Shown: positions 7,122 through 14,888 of the stretch, piece after piece | Layout: each line of letters starts with the position of its first letter | Position numbering within the stretch: the first letter of the stretch is position 1 | Source of the DNA: Paenibacillus hamazuiensis | GTDB taxonomy: Bacteria; Bacillota; Bacilli; Paenibacillales; NBRC-103111 | Length of the DNA stretch: 64,000 bases | Assembly: GCF_023276405.1 (NCBI RefSeq) | Contig: NZ_JALRMO010000001.1 | Span: forward strand, 4,092,001-4,156,000 | Direction of reading: 5' to 3' | Position numbers and translations under genes: made by a program | The notes under the pieces: model-generated | Databases searched by the model: none | What the model was told of the DNA's origin: nothing | What the model saw: only the letters and a program-made list of their open reading frames with translations

Positions 7122-7449
7122 CCTTATCCTCCTCAGAGTACCCTTGTTTAAGCCTACATTATACATTGTCGGTTATTTCCATAATATTGTTAATAGGACT
7201 ATTTCCTTTTTTTTAAAATTAGGACTTTCTCCCTTTTCACGTAAAAAACACTTCCTAAAGTTTATTTTTTGGAATAAAATAAATGTGAAATGTCAATGCA
7301 GCAAGTTTTTTGCAAGCAGTACCAATCAGTACCCGCTTCATTAATTTTAATATATGATACATTTCGTATCTAGGTCAAGTTTTTTTTGTTATTTTTTAGA
7401 AAATGGGAGATACTCAAAATTTAGACTGCACAAAAGAGGTGATCTGGCT
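7122..7449. other. Divergent control region of the 71-residue gene and the larger Xre gene
   Basis: This 328-bp AT-rich stretch holds no gene. It contains the minus-strand promoter with spacer operator (7349-7378). It also holds a plausible plus-strand promoter for the Xre gene: TTGTTA (7388-7393), 17 bp, GATACT (7411-7416). Confidence 0.5.
7349..7378 (-). promoter_or_regulatory. Minus-strand promoter with Xre-type operator in its spacer
   Basis: TTGACC (7373-7378) and TATATT (7349-7354) are 18 bp apart on the minus strand. GATACATTTCGTATC lies in between at 7356-7370, one arm base off. This points toward the 71-residue gene, leaving a leader of about 220 nt. The same operator sits just upstream of the Xre promoter, so it could serve both directions. 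Confidence 0.55.
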
Positions 7450-7818
7450 GTGAAATACGGTGAACGCATTGCGTTATTAAGAGAGAAGCATTCCATGACC
7501 CAGGAGGACCTGTCCAGCAAATTAGGTATAACGCGCGCCTCGCTTTCCCATTACGAAAATAATCGAAGAGAACCTGACTACGAAACCATTCTCAAGATAG
7601 CCGATCTTTTTAAAGTATCTGTAGATTATTTGGTCGGACGCGTCGATGACCCCCAAAACGAACTCGATCCGGACATCAGAGAGTTTGTGGATAGCCTGGA
7701 GCTTTCGGACAGCAAGATTTTGGAAAAATTCAACTTTACCATTGACGGAAAAAAACTGACGCTCGAAGAAGCAAAACGATTCATCGCTTTTATCCGTGCC
7801 GAACGATCGATGAAATAA
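7450..7818 (+). CDS. Xre-family regulator with C-terminal domain
   Basis: The start is GTG at 7450, preceded by AAGAGGTGAT; an upstream ATG in frame at 7354 overlaps the operator and is not credible. The 122-residue protein has an N-terminal HTH (ERIALLREKHSMTQEDLSSK, then LGITRASLSHYENNRREPDY) and a C-terminal part (DIREFVDSLELSDSKILEKF, then TLEEAKRFIAFIRAERSMK) that may dimerise or sense a signal. The recognition helix is nearly the same as in the 72-residue Xre. It is probably the main repressor for the GATACA-N3-TGTATC sites around it, by analogy with SinR-type matrix repressors. That analogy is functional inference; the C-terminal region does not look like the SinR hook. Confidence 0.88.
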   Translation: MKYGERIALLREKHSMTQEDLSSKLGITRASLSHYENNRREPDYETILKIADLFKVSVDYLVGRVDDPQNELDPDIREFVDSLELSDSKILEKFNFTIDGKKLTLEEAKRFIAFIRAERSMK

Positions 7819-7853
7819 CACGTTCATAAATCACTCGGCAATATACCTGTTTT

Positions 7854-7867
7854 TGGAAACGATTACA
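7854..7867. promoter_or_regulatory. Candidate catabolite response element
   Basis: TGGAAACGATTACA fits the CcpA consensus TGWNANCGNTNWCA with a single mismatch (position 3). It lies between the Xre gene and the 50-residue gene at 8112. Confidence 0.42.
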
Positions 7868-8111
7868 TATAATCTCCTCGTTTGAACGCTCATTCCATCA
7901 TTTCCAATTTCCCCCCACTTGCGCTTAATCCCTGTTACGGGGATTTTCCTTACATATATTTGTGAATTTTTTCACCACACTCCCCGAACAAGTATACTTT
8001 ATTAAAATATAATTAAATTTTTTTAATTAACTTAAAAATAATTTTCGATAGTAATCAATGGGTTATATCTAGTAAAATAGTAATATATTCCTGATGAGGA
8101 GATTAACACAC

Positions 8112-8264
8112 ATGCTTACAGGTAATAGAAATCATAATACTAAAGAACTAGATATAATCAAAGTTTCAAAGGAACTGGGTTTGGATGCGAATCGTTTGCT
8201 CGAATTTTGCTTCGGCAAATCGGCCGAGGGCAGCCCGAACGATTCCGATAAAAACCGTCCTTAA
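8112..8264 (+). CDS. 50-residue hypothetical protein (LGLDxN family, copy 2)
   Basis: ATG at 8112 has GAGGAG 10 nt upstream; stop TAA at 8262-8264. The central segment ELDIIKVSKELGLDANRLLE resembles the 71-residue product of 6906-7121 over about 20 residues, so the two are paralogues flanking the same Xre gene. The tail is polar (GKSAEGSPNDSDKNRP). Two short helices joined by the LGLD turn are predicted by inspection, a layout seen in small anti-repressor hooks such as SinI. No family is recognised with confidence. The upstream region is very AT-rich and has no GATACA palindrome, so regulation may differ from copy 1. Confidence 0.6.
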   Translation: MLTGNRNHNTKELDIIKVSKELGLDANRLLEFCFGKSAEGSPNDSDKNRP

Positions 8265-8339
8265 TCTCCTCTCCTCCCCAGCCGGCCGAACCGTCGCGCA
8301 ACCGACTCAAGAGACTTTCATCTGCCCTTGAACCGCAAA

Positions 8340-8375
8340 GAACAGGACCATTCGTTATGTCGAATGATCCTGTTC
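8340..8375. terminator. Bidirectional hairpin between convergent genes
   Basis: GAACAGGACCATTCG (8340-8354) pairs with CGAATGATCCTGTTC (8361-8375) with one mismatch and a 6-nt loop. It lies between the 50-residue gene and the end of the surface-protein gene, which converge. No long T-run follows, so termination is likely but not certain. Confidence 0.55.
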
Positions 8376-8426
8376 CGTCGCTGCCAAACTCGGCGATCGC
8401 CGAATCTCTTCACTGCATGAATTGTG

Positions 8427-11400
8427 CTACATGTTACGATTCCGCGGGCTGCGTCCAAACCATAGACCAAGCGCTGCCGCACAAAGAAGAACGCCTATCC
8501 ATGGAGCCATCGGAGCCGTTTCGCCTGTTTGCGGCAGCGTCTTCTTAGGGGAAGCTGCGCCGGATGTTTCGGGATTGCTTCCGCTTGTATCCGCTGCCGG
8601 CGTTTCGTCAGCCGGGGATTGCACATCCGGTTCGCCCGCCGGCTTGTCGCCGGACGGAGCGGATGGCCCGCTGCCGGATTGGGATCCGTTCGGCCCCGAT
8701 CCGTTTGGCGTTGTCCCGTCTTGCGGACTGCTGCCTTTAGGCGCTCCGGAAGGCGCCGTGCCGCCAGGCGGATTGCCGCTGCCTGCGGGCGGCGTTCCCG
8801 GAGCCGGGCCGCCGCCGGACCCGTTCGTTCCGGGCTGCGTGCCGCCACCGGGCGTATTTCCGCCGCCGCCGGACGAATCGCCGTCACCCGATGAACCGCC
8901 GTCGGACGAGTCTCCTCCGCCGGTGTTTCCGTTGCCCGGATTGTTCCCGTTGCCCGGATTGTTCCCGTTGCCCGGATTGTTTCCGTTGCCTCCGCCCGGA
9001 TTCGAACTCGACTTGATCAATCCCGCATCAAGCGTCAAGTTCTGTTGGCCGCCTGAAAGGGTGATGATATTCGTCGTTCCGTCCGATTTGGCGTCGGAAT
9101 CTTTCTCCGCGTCTCCGGCCTTGCTTGGCGAAGTCCAGCCCTGGTATGCGGCAGGCAGATCGAATCTTACATAATACGAGCCCGCCTCGAGATTGGGGAA
9201 CGTATAATACCCCGGCCTTCCTTGGAAGTCATTCCCTGTTACCGTGTGCGGAAGCTCAGTGCCGTCCGCTTTAAACAAATGGACAATAACGCCGTTCACG
9301 CCATGCGAAGCATCTTCGTTTTGGATACCGTCGCCGTTTTCGTCGTACCAGACGTAATTGCCGAGCTCCGCTTTCGGATTGGCGACGATTTGCATGCCGA
9401 CTTTATTCGGCTCCGTCGGAAGCATTACCGCATTATCGTTGATTATCGTCGCAACAAAACCGAAAGAGTTCCAAGCGGTCTCTCCGTTCGTCGGCGCCCC
9501 TACGGGAGCCCTCATCGGCCAGACCAACTCGACGTTTTCTCCAGGCCTCAAAACATACCCTGGTTCGAAAACGAATTTCAGCGCCGTCACTTTCGTAATA
9601 TCGGCAGGCAGCGTTTGCGACCAGGAGCCTTCGGTCATCGTCACCTTGGCGTCCGTCGAGTAGTAGATCTTCACTTTGCCGTTGACGGACTCGGGTACGG
9701 CCACGACTCCGGACAGGATCGGCCCCCACAGGCTGCCGCGCGGCGAGGAGACGACAACACCCGTATCGCCGACTCGAGGCAGCGCATCGACAACGACGAC
9801 ATCCTTGACATCCCGGTTGCCGTTGTTCGTGATGATCAGCTTATAATCGACAATACCCCCAGGCGTTGTTTTGCCTTTATCGGGATACTTCGTCCATTTC
9901 GGGCTGCCGTCCGGATTTACGTCGAGCTCGCCGTGCACCCACTTCACGGAATCGACAGCAGTGACGTTATTGACGTAAAAATCGTCCTCGGCAAAGACGA
10001 GCTTGTCGTTCGCCGTTTTGCCGTCGCCGTCATGATCGTCAGGATCCGTTGTTTGTTTTGCAAAGTTGATGTCATTCAAATAATCGTGTTTTTTGGAAAG
10101 CACTTCTACTCTGTTCCAGAGAATACCCGTCGGCGCATACGGCTTGATTTTCGCATCGAATGTAACCGCAACCGATTTTCCTACAGGCAAAGCGGCGGCA
10201 TTGCCGTCCTCGGCCTGCCATTTCCAGAGCAGCAGGGTGCGCCCCGTCCCTTTGTAATCCGGAACGGCCTCGAACTTCGGCTGCTTTCCGAGCGCATCGT
10301 ATTGTACAACCGGATTCCCCTCCAGTTCCAATTCGGCCGGAAGCAAATCGAAGATGACCGGATCCCGGAATTCGTCGCTGCTGTAAACGGTGTTCGCGAC
10401 CGTAACGGCGAATTTTACCGTATCGCCGGGGTTGAAGTAATAGTTTTTGTCGCCGTTTAGCACCGATTTTTTGACCTCCAGCAGAGGCCGCGGGTTGACG
10501 ATCCGGACTTCCGCCACATCCGTGGCGCTCTTAGGGATACCGTCAAACGTATAGCTTATTTTTGCCTCATTTTTGATCGGGAGGCCGCCTTCCGGGACGG
10601 TCAAACTGTCAGAAGCGTTGTAAACGAGCTCAAACGGCCTCGATTGCACGAAATCGACAGGCAGATCGCCGAGATCGAACTTGACGCCGGTCACTTTGCC
10701 GGGCAGCGCGGAAGTTTCCAGCACCTGCCCGCCTTCGGCGGAGGCTACCGTCCAGAGCGTCCAGTTCGACGCGGCTCCCGTATCCGTCGTGTAGTATACG
10801 CCGTAGGTAACGGAGCTCATATTTTGCAGCTGAGCCAGTTTTACCGATTTCAGGTTCAGTCCGGCCGGCGTCATATCTTCAATCTTTACGTTATGAATTG
10901 TATCATTAGCTCGTTGACGAATCCCCGAAATGCTGAAAGTAACATCCTGTCCAGGGGAAATTTCCCTTTGACGAGGATTTACATCCTTGTTGAAAACGCC
11001 CTGTACTCCGTTATCCGTTTTCCCGGCAAACGAATGGGACGCGGAAGCCTTGAGATGAATCGGCGCTTGACCTATAGGCGTTACATCGGCATAAACGTTA
11101 TTCGTCACCGTGCCGGATACTGACGCGTCATATTTGACCTTGACCGTAAACGATTTGCTGTCCCTTAGGGGGGCGTTGACCGACCAGGAAACTCCGCGGT
11201 TATTATTGTCACAAACCCCTTCGGAAGCGGATATGCAAGTCGCCCCCACCGGAAGCTCATCCCACATCCGAATGCTGCTAAGCTGAAGTCTGCCGTATTT
11301 GCTGTCTGCTTTATCGGTTAATGTAACCGTATAAACGACTTCGCCGCCCGGCAGCGGGTTCGGCACCGGACTCGTTTTCTGTTTGGCAAGCACCCAATTG

Positions 11401-11888
11401 GAGTTGGCCTCTGCCTTCACGGTAACGGCATTCGACGTTTTCGAGGCGATGCCGCTTGTGAATTCGCTCGTAGCCACTGCCGTAGTTCCGTCAGGAGTTA
11501 TGTAATTCGGAAAACTGGCATTAACCTGAAGCTTCCCTGCAGATCCGGCGGGCAAAGAGCCCTTAAATTCAAAAACGACAGGCCCCGTTCCGTCCGGACA
11601 CATGGATTTCGTCCGGCCGTCGTTTTCCGTTTTTTCGCATTTGACTTGCTCGGGCAAATTTAATTTGATTTGCGCATTCTCGAAGCTGGCAACGGTATTG
11701 CTGGAGACGCTGTAATCAATCGTATACGTAAAAGGCTGCCCGGAAGGCACCACGCTTTGGTTGCTGGACAGCGTAAGCCCGATCACTGCGTCCTCCGGGC
11801 CAGCGGCTAATGCGGCGACCGGCTGGAATAATGCGCTTAGCAGCAGCAGTATCGCGCAAATGCGCAATTGTCGGTTTCTTATCTTCAT
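8427..11888 (-). CDS. LPXTG-anchored surface protein with DUF11-like repeats and an SdrD B-like domain
   Basis: A 1153-residue cell-wall protein. Residues 1-29 form a signal peptide (basic start, hydrophobic core ending ALAAG). Several beta-sandwich repeats of the DUF11/isopeptide type follow, with phrases such as TPGGIVDYKLIITNNGNRDV and FNPGDTVKFAVTVAN. An SdrD B-like domain spans about 844-955, starting LGNYVWYDENGDGIQ. A Gly/Pro/Asn/Ser-rich wall-spanning linker covers about 957-1110. The sorting signal is LPQTG (about 1117-1121), then a hydrophobic segment and RNRNM. The start ATG overlaps the sortase stop (ATGA), so both are made together and this protein is probably that sortase's substrate. 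The sortase upstream region has two GATACA-type operators, which links this likely adhesin or matrix component to the EPS regulon. Ligand unknown. Confidence 0.9.
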   Translation of the reverse strand: MKIRNRQLRICAILLLLSALFQPVAALAAGPEDAVIGLTLSSNQSVVPSGQPFTYTIDYSVSSNTVASFENAQIKLNLPEQVKCEKTENDGRTKSMCPDGTGPVVFEFKGSLPAGSAGKLQVNASFPNYITPDGTTAVATSEFTSGIASKTSNAVTVKAEANSNWVLAKQKTSPVPNPLPGGEVVYTVTLTDKADSKYGRLQLSSIRMWDELPVGATCISASEGVCDNNNRGVSWSVNAPLRDSKSFTVKVKYDASVSGTVTNNVYADVTPIGQAPIHLKASASHSFAGKTDNGVQGVFNKDVNPRQREISPGQDVTFSISGIRQRANDTIHNVKIEDMTPAGLNLKSVKLAQLQNMSSVTYGVYYTTDTGAASNWTLWTVASAEGGQVLETSALPGKVTGVKFDLGDLPVDFVQSRPFELVYNASDSLTVPEGGLPIKNEAKISYTFDGIPKSATDVAEVRIVNPRPLLEVKKSVLNGDKNYYFNPGDTVKFAVTVANTVYSSDEFRDPVIFDLLPAELELEGNPVVQYDALGKQPKFEAVPDYKGTGRTLLLWKWQAEDGNAAALPVGKSVAVTFDAKIKPYAPTGILWNRVEVLSKKHDYLNDINFAKQTTDPDDHDGDGKTANDKLVFAEDDFYVNNVTAVDSVKWVHGELDVNPDGSPKWTKYPDKGKTTPGGIVDYKLIITNNGNRDVKDVVVVDALPRVGDTGVVVSSPRGSLWGPILSGVVAVPESVNGKVKIYYSTDAKVTMTEGSWSQTLPADITKVTALKFVFEPGYVLRPGENVELVWPMRAPVGAPTNGETAWNSFGFVATIINDNAVMLPTEPNKVGMQIVANPKAELGNYVWYDENGDGIQNEDASHGVNGVIVHLFKADGTELPHTVTGNDFQGRPGYYTFPNLEAGSYYVRFDLPAAYQGWTSPSKAGDAEKDSDAKSDGTTNIITLSGGQQNLTLDAGLIKSSSNPGGGNGNNPGNGNNPGNGNNPGNGNTGGGDSSDGGSSGDGDSSGGGGNTPGGGTQPGTNGSGGGPAPGTPPAGSGNPPGGTAPSGAPKGSSPQDGTTPNGSGPNGSQSGSGPSAPSGDKPAGEPDVQSPADETPAADTSGSNPETSGAASPKKTLPQTGETAPMAPWIGVLLCAAALGLWFGRSPRNRNM
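8931..8990. repeat. 18-bp tandem repeat in the wall-spanning linker
   Basis: Three consecutive copies of GTTGCCCGGATTGTTCCC (the last with one change) plus a partial fourth encode the NNPGNG repeats of the surface protein. Copy number in such linkers often varies between strains. Confidence 0.85.
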
Positions 11889-12643
11889 GTTTTCCTCTTC
11901 CCCTCATCCTTCCTTACTTGGGATGGCATTTCCGATTTCAGCCGCGCTTTCACGATGAGCCGATGGGTCGGGTTTACGATTTGATCGCACGTAATCAGCG
12001 TCAGCTCCGCCGCGTCCGCGTTTTGTGCAAGCACGGACAAGTCATCCGGCTCAACGACAAATTTCGCAGTAACCGCATACAAATAAGCGGAATCCGCTGT
12101 CGCAATCACGATCTTGTCATCCGTCTTCAATTCGTGGATCCGGTTAAAGTGTTTGCCGGGCGTTCGGCTATTATGTCCGGCCAGCACAAAATTGCCTGTT
12201 TCTCCGGGCCGCCGGTCCGTTTCAACGATGCCGATGCCGTACCTCAGCGTTTCCTCCGTCGCGCCTTCCAGGATGGGCTCCCGCAAATCCAGGCTTTCGA
12301 TGGAGATCGTGCCGTGCACAGCCATGCCATCGATGATCGCAGGGCTCCCTTTAGGTTCCGGCTCCCGCACTGCCGCGGAAACGGCTGCTTCCGGTACCCC
12401 GGCTGCCTCAGATTCGGCGAATGCTTGAGCGGGTGGCGCCGGGTCGGTTGAATCGGATGACGGTTGAGACGGCGAACGGATGGTAGGAAGCGAATGAGGA
12501 GCGTCGTTGTTCTGCTCCGATGCATGCCGGTATTGGTCCCAATGGGCAAGCAGCTTCGACTGCTGCTTCTCCTGCATGCGCTCCGACCACCAAGGCTGCA
12601 GAATAAAGCCGATGCCCGCAGCGAATAGCAAACAGGCCGCCAA
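11885..12643 (-). CDS. Sortase (class D/E-like) for the adjacent surface protein
   Basis: A membrane-anchored transpeptidase that cleaves LPXTG proteins and links them to the wall. One hydrophobic segment (LAACLLFAAGIGFILQPWW) is followed by a long polar Pro/Ser/Ala-rich stalk. The catalytic domain contains GHNSRTPGKHF (His), TLITCDQ (Cys) and PTHRLIVKARL (Arg). The annotated start is TTG at 12643, inside the membrane helix and without a ribosome site. The frame stays open upstream to about 12716, where residues such as FQWKRGSPRG would give the expected basic tail. A strong GGAGG (12719-12723) is optimally spaced from an ATA codon at 12709, so the true start may be that rare codon. The gene overlaps its substrate gene by 4 bp. 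Confidence 0.85.
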   Translation of the reverse strand: MAACLLFAAGIGFILQPWWSERMQEKQQSKLLAHWDQYRHASEQNNDAPHSLPTIRSPSQPSSDSTDPAPPAQAFAESEAAGVPEAAVSAAVREPEPKGSPAIIDGMAVHGTISIESLDLREPILEGATEETLRYGIGIVETDRRPGETGNFVLAGHNSRTPGKHFNRIHELKTDDKIVIATADSAYLYAVTAKFVVEPDDLSVLAQNADAAELTLITCDQIVNPTHRLIVKARLKSEMPSQVRKDEGKRKT

Positions 12644-12745
12644 GCCTCGCGGAGAGCCGCGCTTCCACTGAAAGACCGAAGACCGAATCGCCGATCGATT
12701 CGCTTGTATGCCGAATCACCTCCAAGAGTAGGATCCATAATCAAT

Positions 12746-12760
12746 GATACAAATTGTAAC
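12746..12760. promoter_or_regulatory. Xre-type operator upstream of the sortase
   Basis: GATACAAATTGTAAC, one mismatched arm base. On the minus strand TTGTCT (12767-12772) lies 18 bp before TATCAT (12743-12748), so the operator overlaps the -10 box of this putative promoter. Confidence 0.55.
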
Positions 12761-12816
12761 CCCATGTAGACAAGATGCCGATAAAATGAGCAACCGGACT
12801 CATCCACACCACTAAT

Positions 12817-12831
12817 GATACAATATGTATA
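12817..12831. promoter_or_regulatory. Second Xre-type operator upstream of the sortase
   Basis: GATACAATATGTATA, one mismatch from the perfect palindrome, 71 bp centre-to-centre from the proximal site. It lies between the sortase and the divergent AraC gene and could affect both. Confidence 0.55.
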
Positions 12832-12946
12832 CAAAGATGTCTACCCCCGAAATTGTGAAAAGCTGCGCCTCCAACAGACCGGTGTGCTTGATTTTTATGG
12901 TATGATGTCGGTATATGAACACTACGAAGAAGGCAGATGACAAGTT

Positions 12947-13771
12947 ATGGCCGTCTTTCACTACAACCCGGAACCGCCTTTTAGCGACGCTCCGGAGCTG
13001 ATCTTGATGTATTGGGGCAAGGAAGCGTGCAAACCGAATCATTCCTACGGCCCCGGCGTCAGGGACATGTATAAAGTGCACTTTATCCATAAAGGTCGCG
13101 GTATCGTCCGCACTTCCGGGGAGACGTATACGCTCGCGGCGGGGCAAGCTTTCCTGGCGTTTCCGGGCCGCATCATCTTTTATCAGGCGGACGAAGCCGA
13201 CCCTTGGACGTATTCCTGGATCGGTTTCCGGGGCGAGCGGGCCGATTCCATCATGATGCGGACTTCGTTAACGCCGGACCGCCCCGTCTTTCCTATGGAT
13301 ATGCGGCTGATGCCGAACCTTTATGATCTGCTGAACGAAGCCGTTCAGCTTGAATACGGTAAAGATTTGCGGCTTGGCGCGCTGCTGCTTCAGTTTTTGT
13401 CGGCTTTGGTTGAGCTGGCTCCCGCGTCCAAAACCAATTCCGCCGGCCGCCGGACAAGGGATGAATACGTTCACCGCTGCCTCGATTTTCTGCACAGCCA
13501 TTACGGCGAAAACATAACGGTTCGCCAGCTTGCTTCGATGATCGGGCTCGACCGCAAATATTTGTCCGCCATCTTTAAGGAAGCAACCGGCCGTTCGCCG
13601 CAGCAGTATTTGCTCTTTTACCGAATGGAAAGGGCCTGCGAGCAGCTGAAAAAAGGAACGCTTACGGTCGCGGAAATCGCCCGCTCGGTCGGATACCAGG
13701 ACGCGCTGTTGTTTTCCAAAATGTTCAAAAAAATGAGCGGCTTCTCCCCCAGAGAATACCGGAAGCAGTAG
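12947..13771 (+). CDS. AraC-family transcriptional regulator
   Basis: A 274-residue regulator with an N-terminal cupin-like sensing domain (MYKVHFIHKGRGIVRTSGET, then AGQAFLAFPGR) and a C-terminal double HTH (ENITVRQLASMIGLDRKYLS, then LTVAEIARSVGYQDALLFSK, then GFSPREYRKQ). Such proteins usually sense a sugar or related small molecule and activate nearby genes. The aldo/keto reductase 127 bp downstream on the same strand is the nearest candidate target. It diverges from the sortase operon. Confidence 0.9.
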   Translation: MAVFHYNPEPPFSDAPELILMYWGKEACKPNHSYGPGVRDMYKVHFIHKGRGIVRTSGETYTLAAGQAFLAFPGRIIFYQADEADPWTYSWIGFRGERADSIMMRTSLTPDRPVFPMDMRLMPNLYDLLNEAVQLEYGKDLRLGALLLQFLSALVELAPASKTNSAGRRTRDEYVHRCLDFLHSHYGENITVRQLASMIGLDRKYLSAIFKEATGRSPQQYLLFYRMERACEQLKKGTLTVAEIARSVGYQDALLFSKMFKKMSGFSPREYRKQ

Positions 13772-13898
13772 AAAACGACATCATGCCATATTCAGATTAC
13801 ATGCCGACATGGGCCGATGTCCGATCGTCGGCTATAATAAGCAGGAGGCTCCAGCCGGAATACGGGTTGGCGGCAAAAATATGGAGGAGGTTGTTCCG

Positions 13899-14888
13899 AT
13901 GACTTATTCGGCACATGCCGAAAGATACGCCAATATGACATATAACCGCTGCGGGAGGAGCGGCTTGAAGCTGCCCGCCATTTCGCTCGGACTGTGGCAT
14001 AATTTCGGCGGAATCGATACGTACGAAAACGGCAGAGCGATGCTGCGCAGGGCGTTCGATCTGGGCATCACCCATTTCGATCTCGCCAACAATTACGGCC
14101 CGCCTCCGGGTTCGGCCGAAGAAACGTTCGGCCGCTTGCTGAGGCAGGATTTCCTGCCGTACCGGGACGAGATGATCATTTCGACCAAAGCGGGTTATTA
14201 TATGTGGCCGGGGCCTTACGGGGAGTGGGGCTCGAAGAAAAACCTGGTGGCCAGCCTGGACCAAAGCTTGAAGCGGATGGGACTTGACTACGTGGACATT
14301 TATTACCACCACCGTCCGGACCCGAATACGCCGCTCGAAGAAACGATGGCCGCGCTCGACCTCGTCGTTCGCCAAGGAAAAGCGCTTTATGTCGGCATTT
14401 CCAACTACCGGCCGGAGGCTACTCGGGAAGCCGCGCGCATTTTGCGCAGCCTCGGGACACCATGTCTTATTCACCAGCCGAATTACTCGATGATGTCCAG
14501 GTGGATCGAAGAGGGGCTGCTGGATGTGCTGGACGAGGAAGGCATCGGCTCCATCGTTTTTTCTCCGCTCAACAAAGGCATTTTGACCGACCGCTATTTG
14601 AACGGAATCGCGCCGGATTCCCGCGCCGCCGGACCGAGCGTTTTCCTCCGTCCGGAAGAGCTCACCGAAGACAAGCTCGACAAGGTCCGCAAGCTGAATG
14701 AGATGGCGCTGGAAAGAGACCAGAAGCTTTCGCAAATGGCGCTCGCCTGGGTACTGCGCGGCGGCCGCGTCACCTCGGCATTGATCGGGGCCAGCAAGGT
14801 CGGCCAGATCGAAGATGCCGTCGGCGCTTTGAGCAACATGAGCTTCACCGTCGAGGAACTGACGCGGATTGACGAGATTTTGGCTTAA
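13899..14888 (+). CDS. Aldo/keto reductase, YghZ (L-glyceraldehyde 3-phosphate reductase)-like
   Basis: An NADPH-dependent reductase of 329 residues. The start ATG at 13899 follows GGAGGAGG with an 8-nt spacer; the longer frame from 13809 includes that ribosome site and is rejected. AKR features are GLWHNFGG, then FDLANNYGPPPGSAEETFG (Asp and Tyr of the tetrad), ISTKAGYYMWPGPYGEWGS (Lys) and DIYYHHRPD (His). A C-terminal cofactor region follows (SALIGASKVGQIEDAV). The MWPGPYGEWGSKK stretch is typical of the YghZ/AKR14 group. The last 4 bp overlap the end of the convergent hydrolase gene. Physiological substrate not shown. Confidence 0.88.
   Translation: MTYSAHAERYANMTYNRCGRSGLKLPAISLGLWHNFGGIDTYENGRAMLRRAFDLGITHFDLANNYGPPPGSAEETFGRLLRQDFLPYRDEMIISTKAGYYMWPGPYGEWGSKKNLVASLDQSLKRMGLDYVDIYYHHRPDPNTPLEETMAALDLVVRQGKALYVGISNYRPEATREAARILRSLGTPCLIHQPNYSMMSRWIEEGLLDVLDEEGIGSIVFSPLNKGILTDRYLNGIAPDSRAAGPSVFLRPEELTEDKLDKVRKLNEMALERDQKLSQMALAWVLRGGRVTSALIGASKVGQIEDAVGALSNMSFTVEELTRIDEILA

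Noticed and set aside
7354-7449. N-terminal extension of the larger Xre to ATG 7354
   Set aside because: It would overlap the operator and the promoter; GTG 7450 has a clear ribosome site and matches the family N-terminus.
8931-8990. Short tandem repeats resembling a small CRISPR array
   Set aside because: Units are 18 bp without spacers and encode the NNPGNG linker.
9222-10460. 412-codon plus-strand frame inside the surface-protein gene
   Set aside because: Antisense shadow; the minus-strand reading has signal peptide, repeats and LPQTG.
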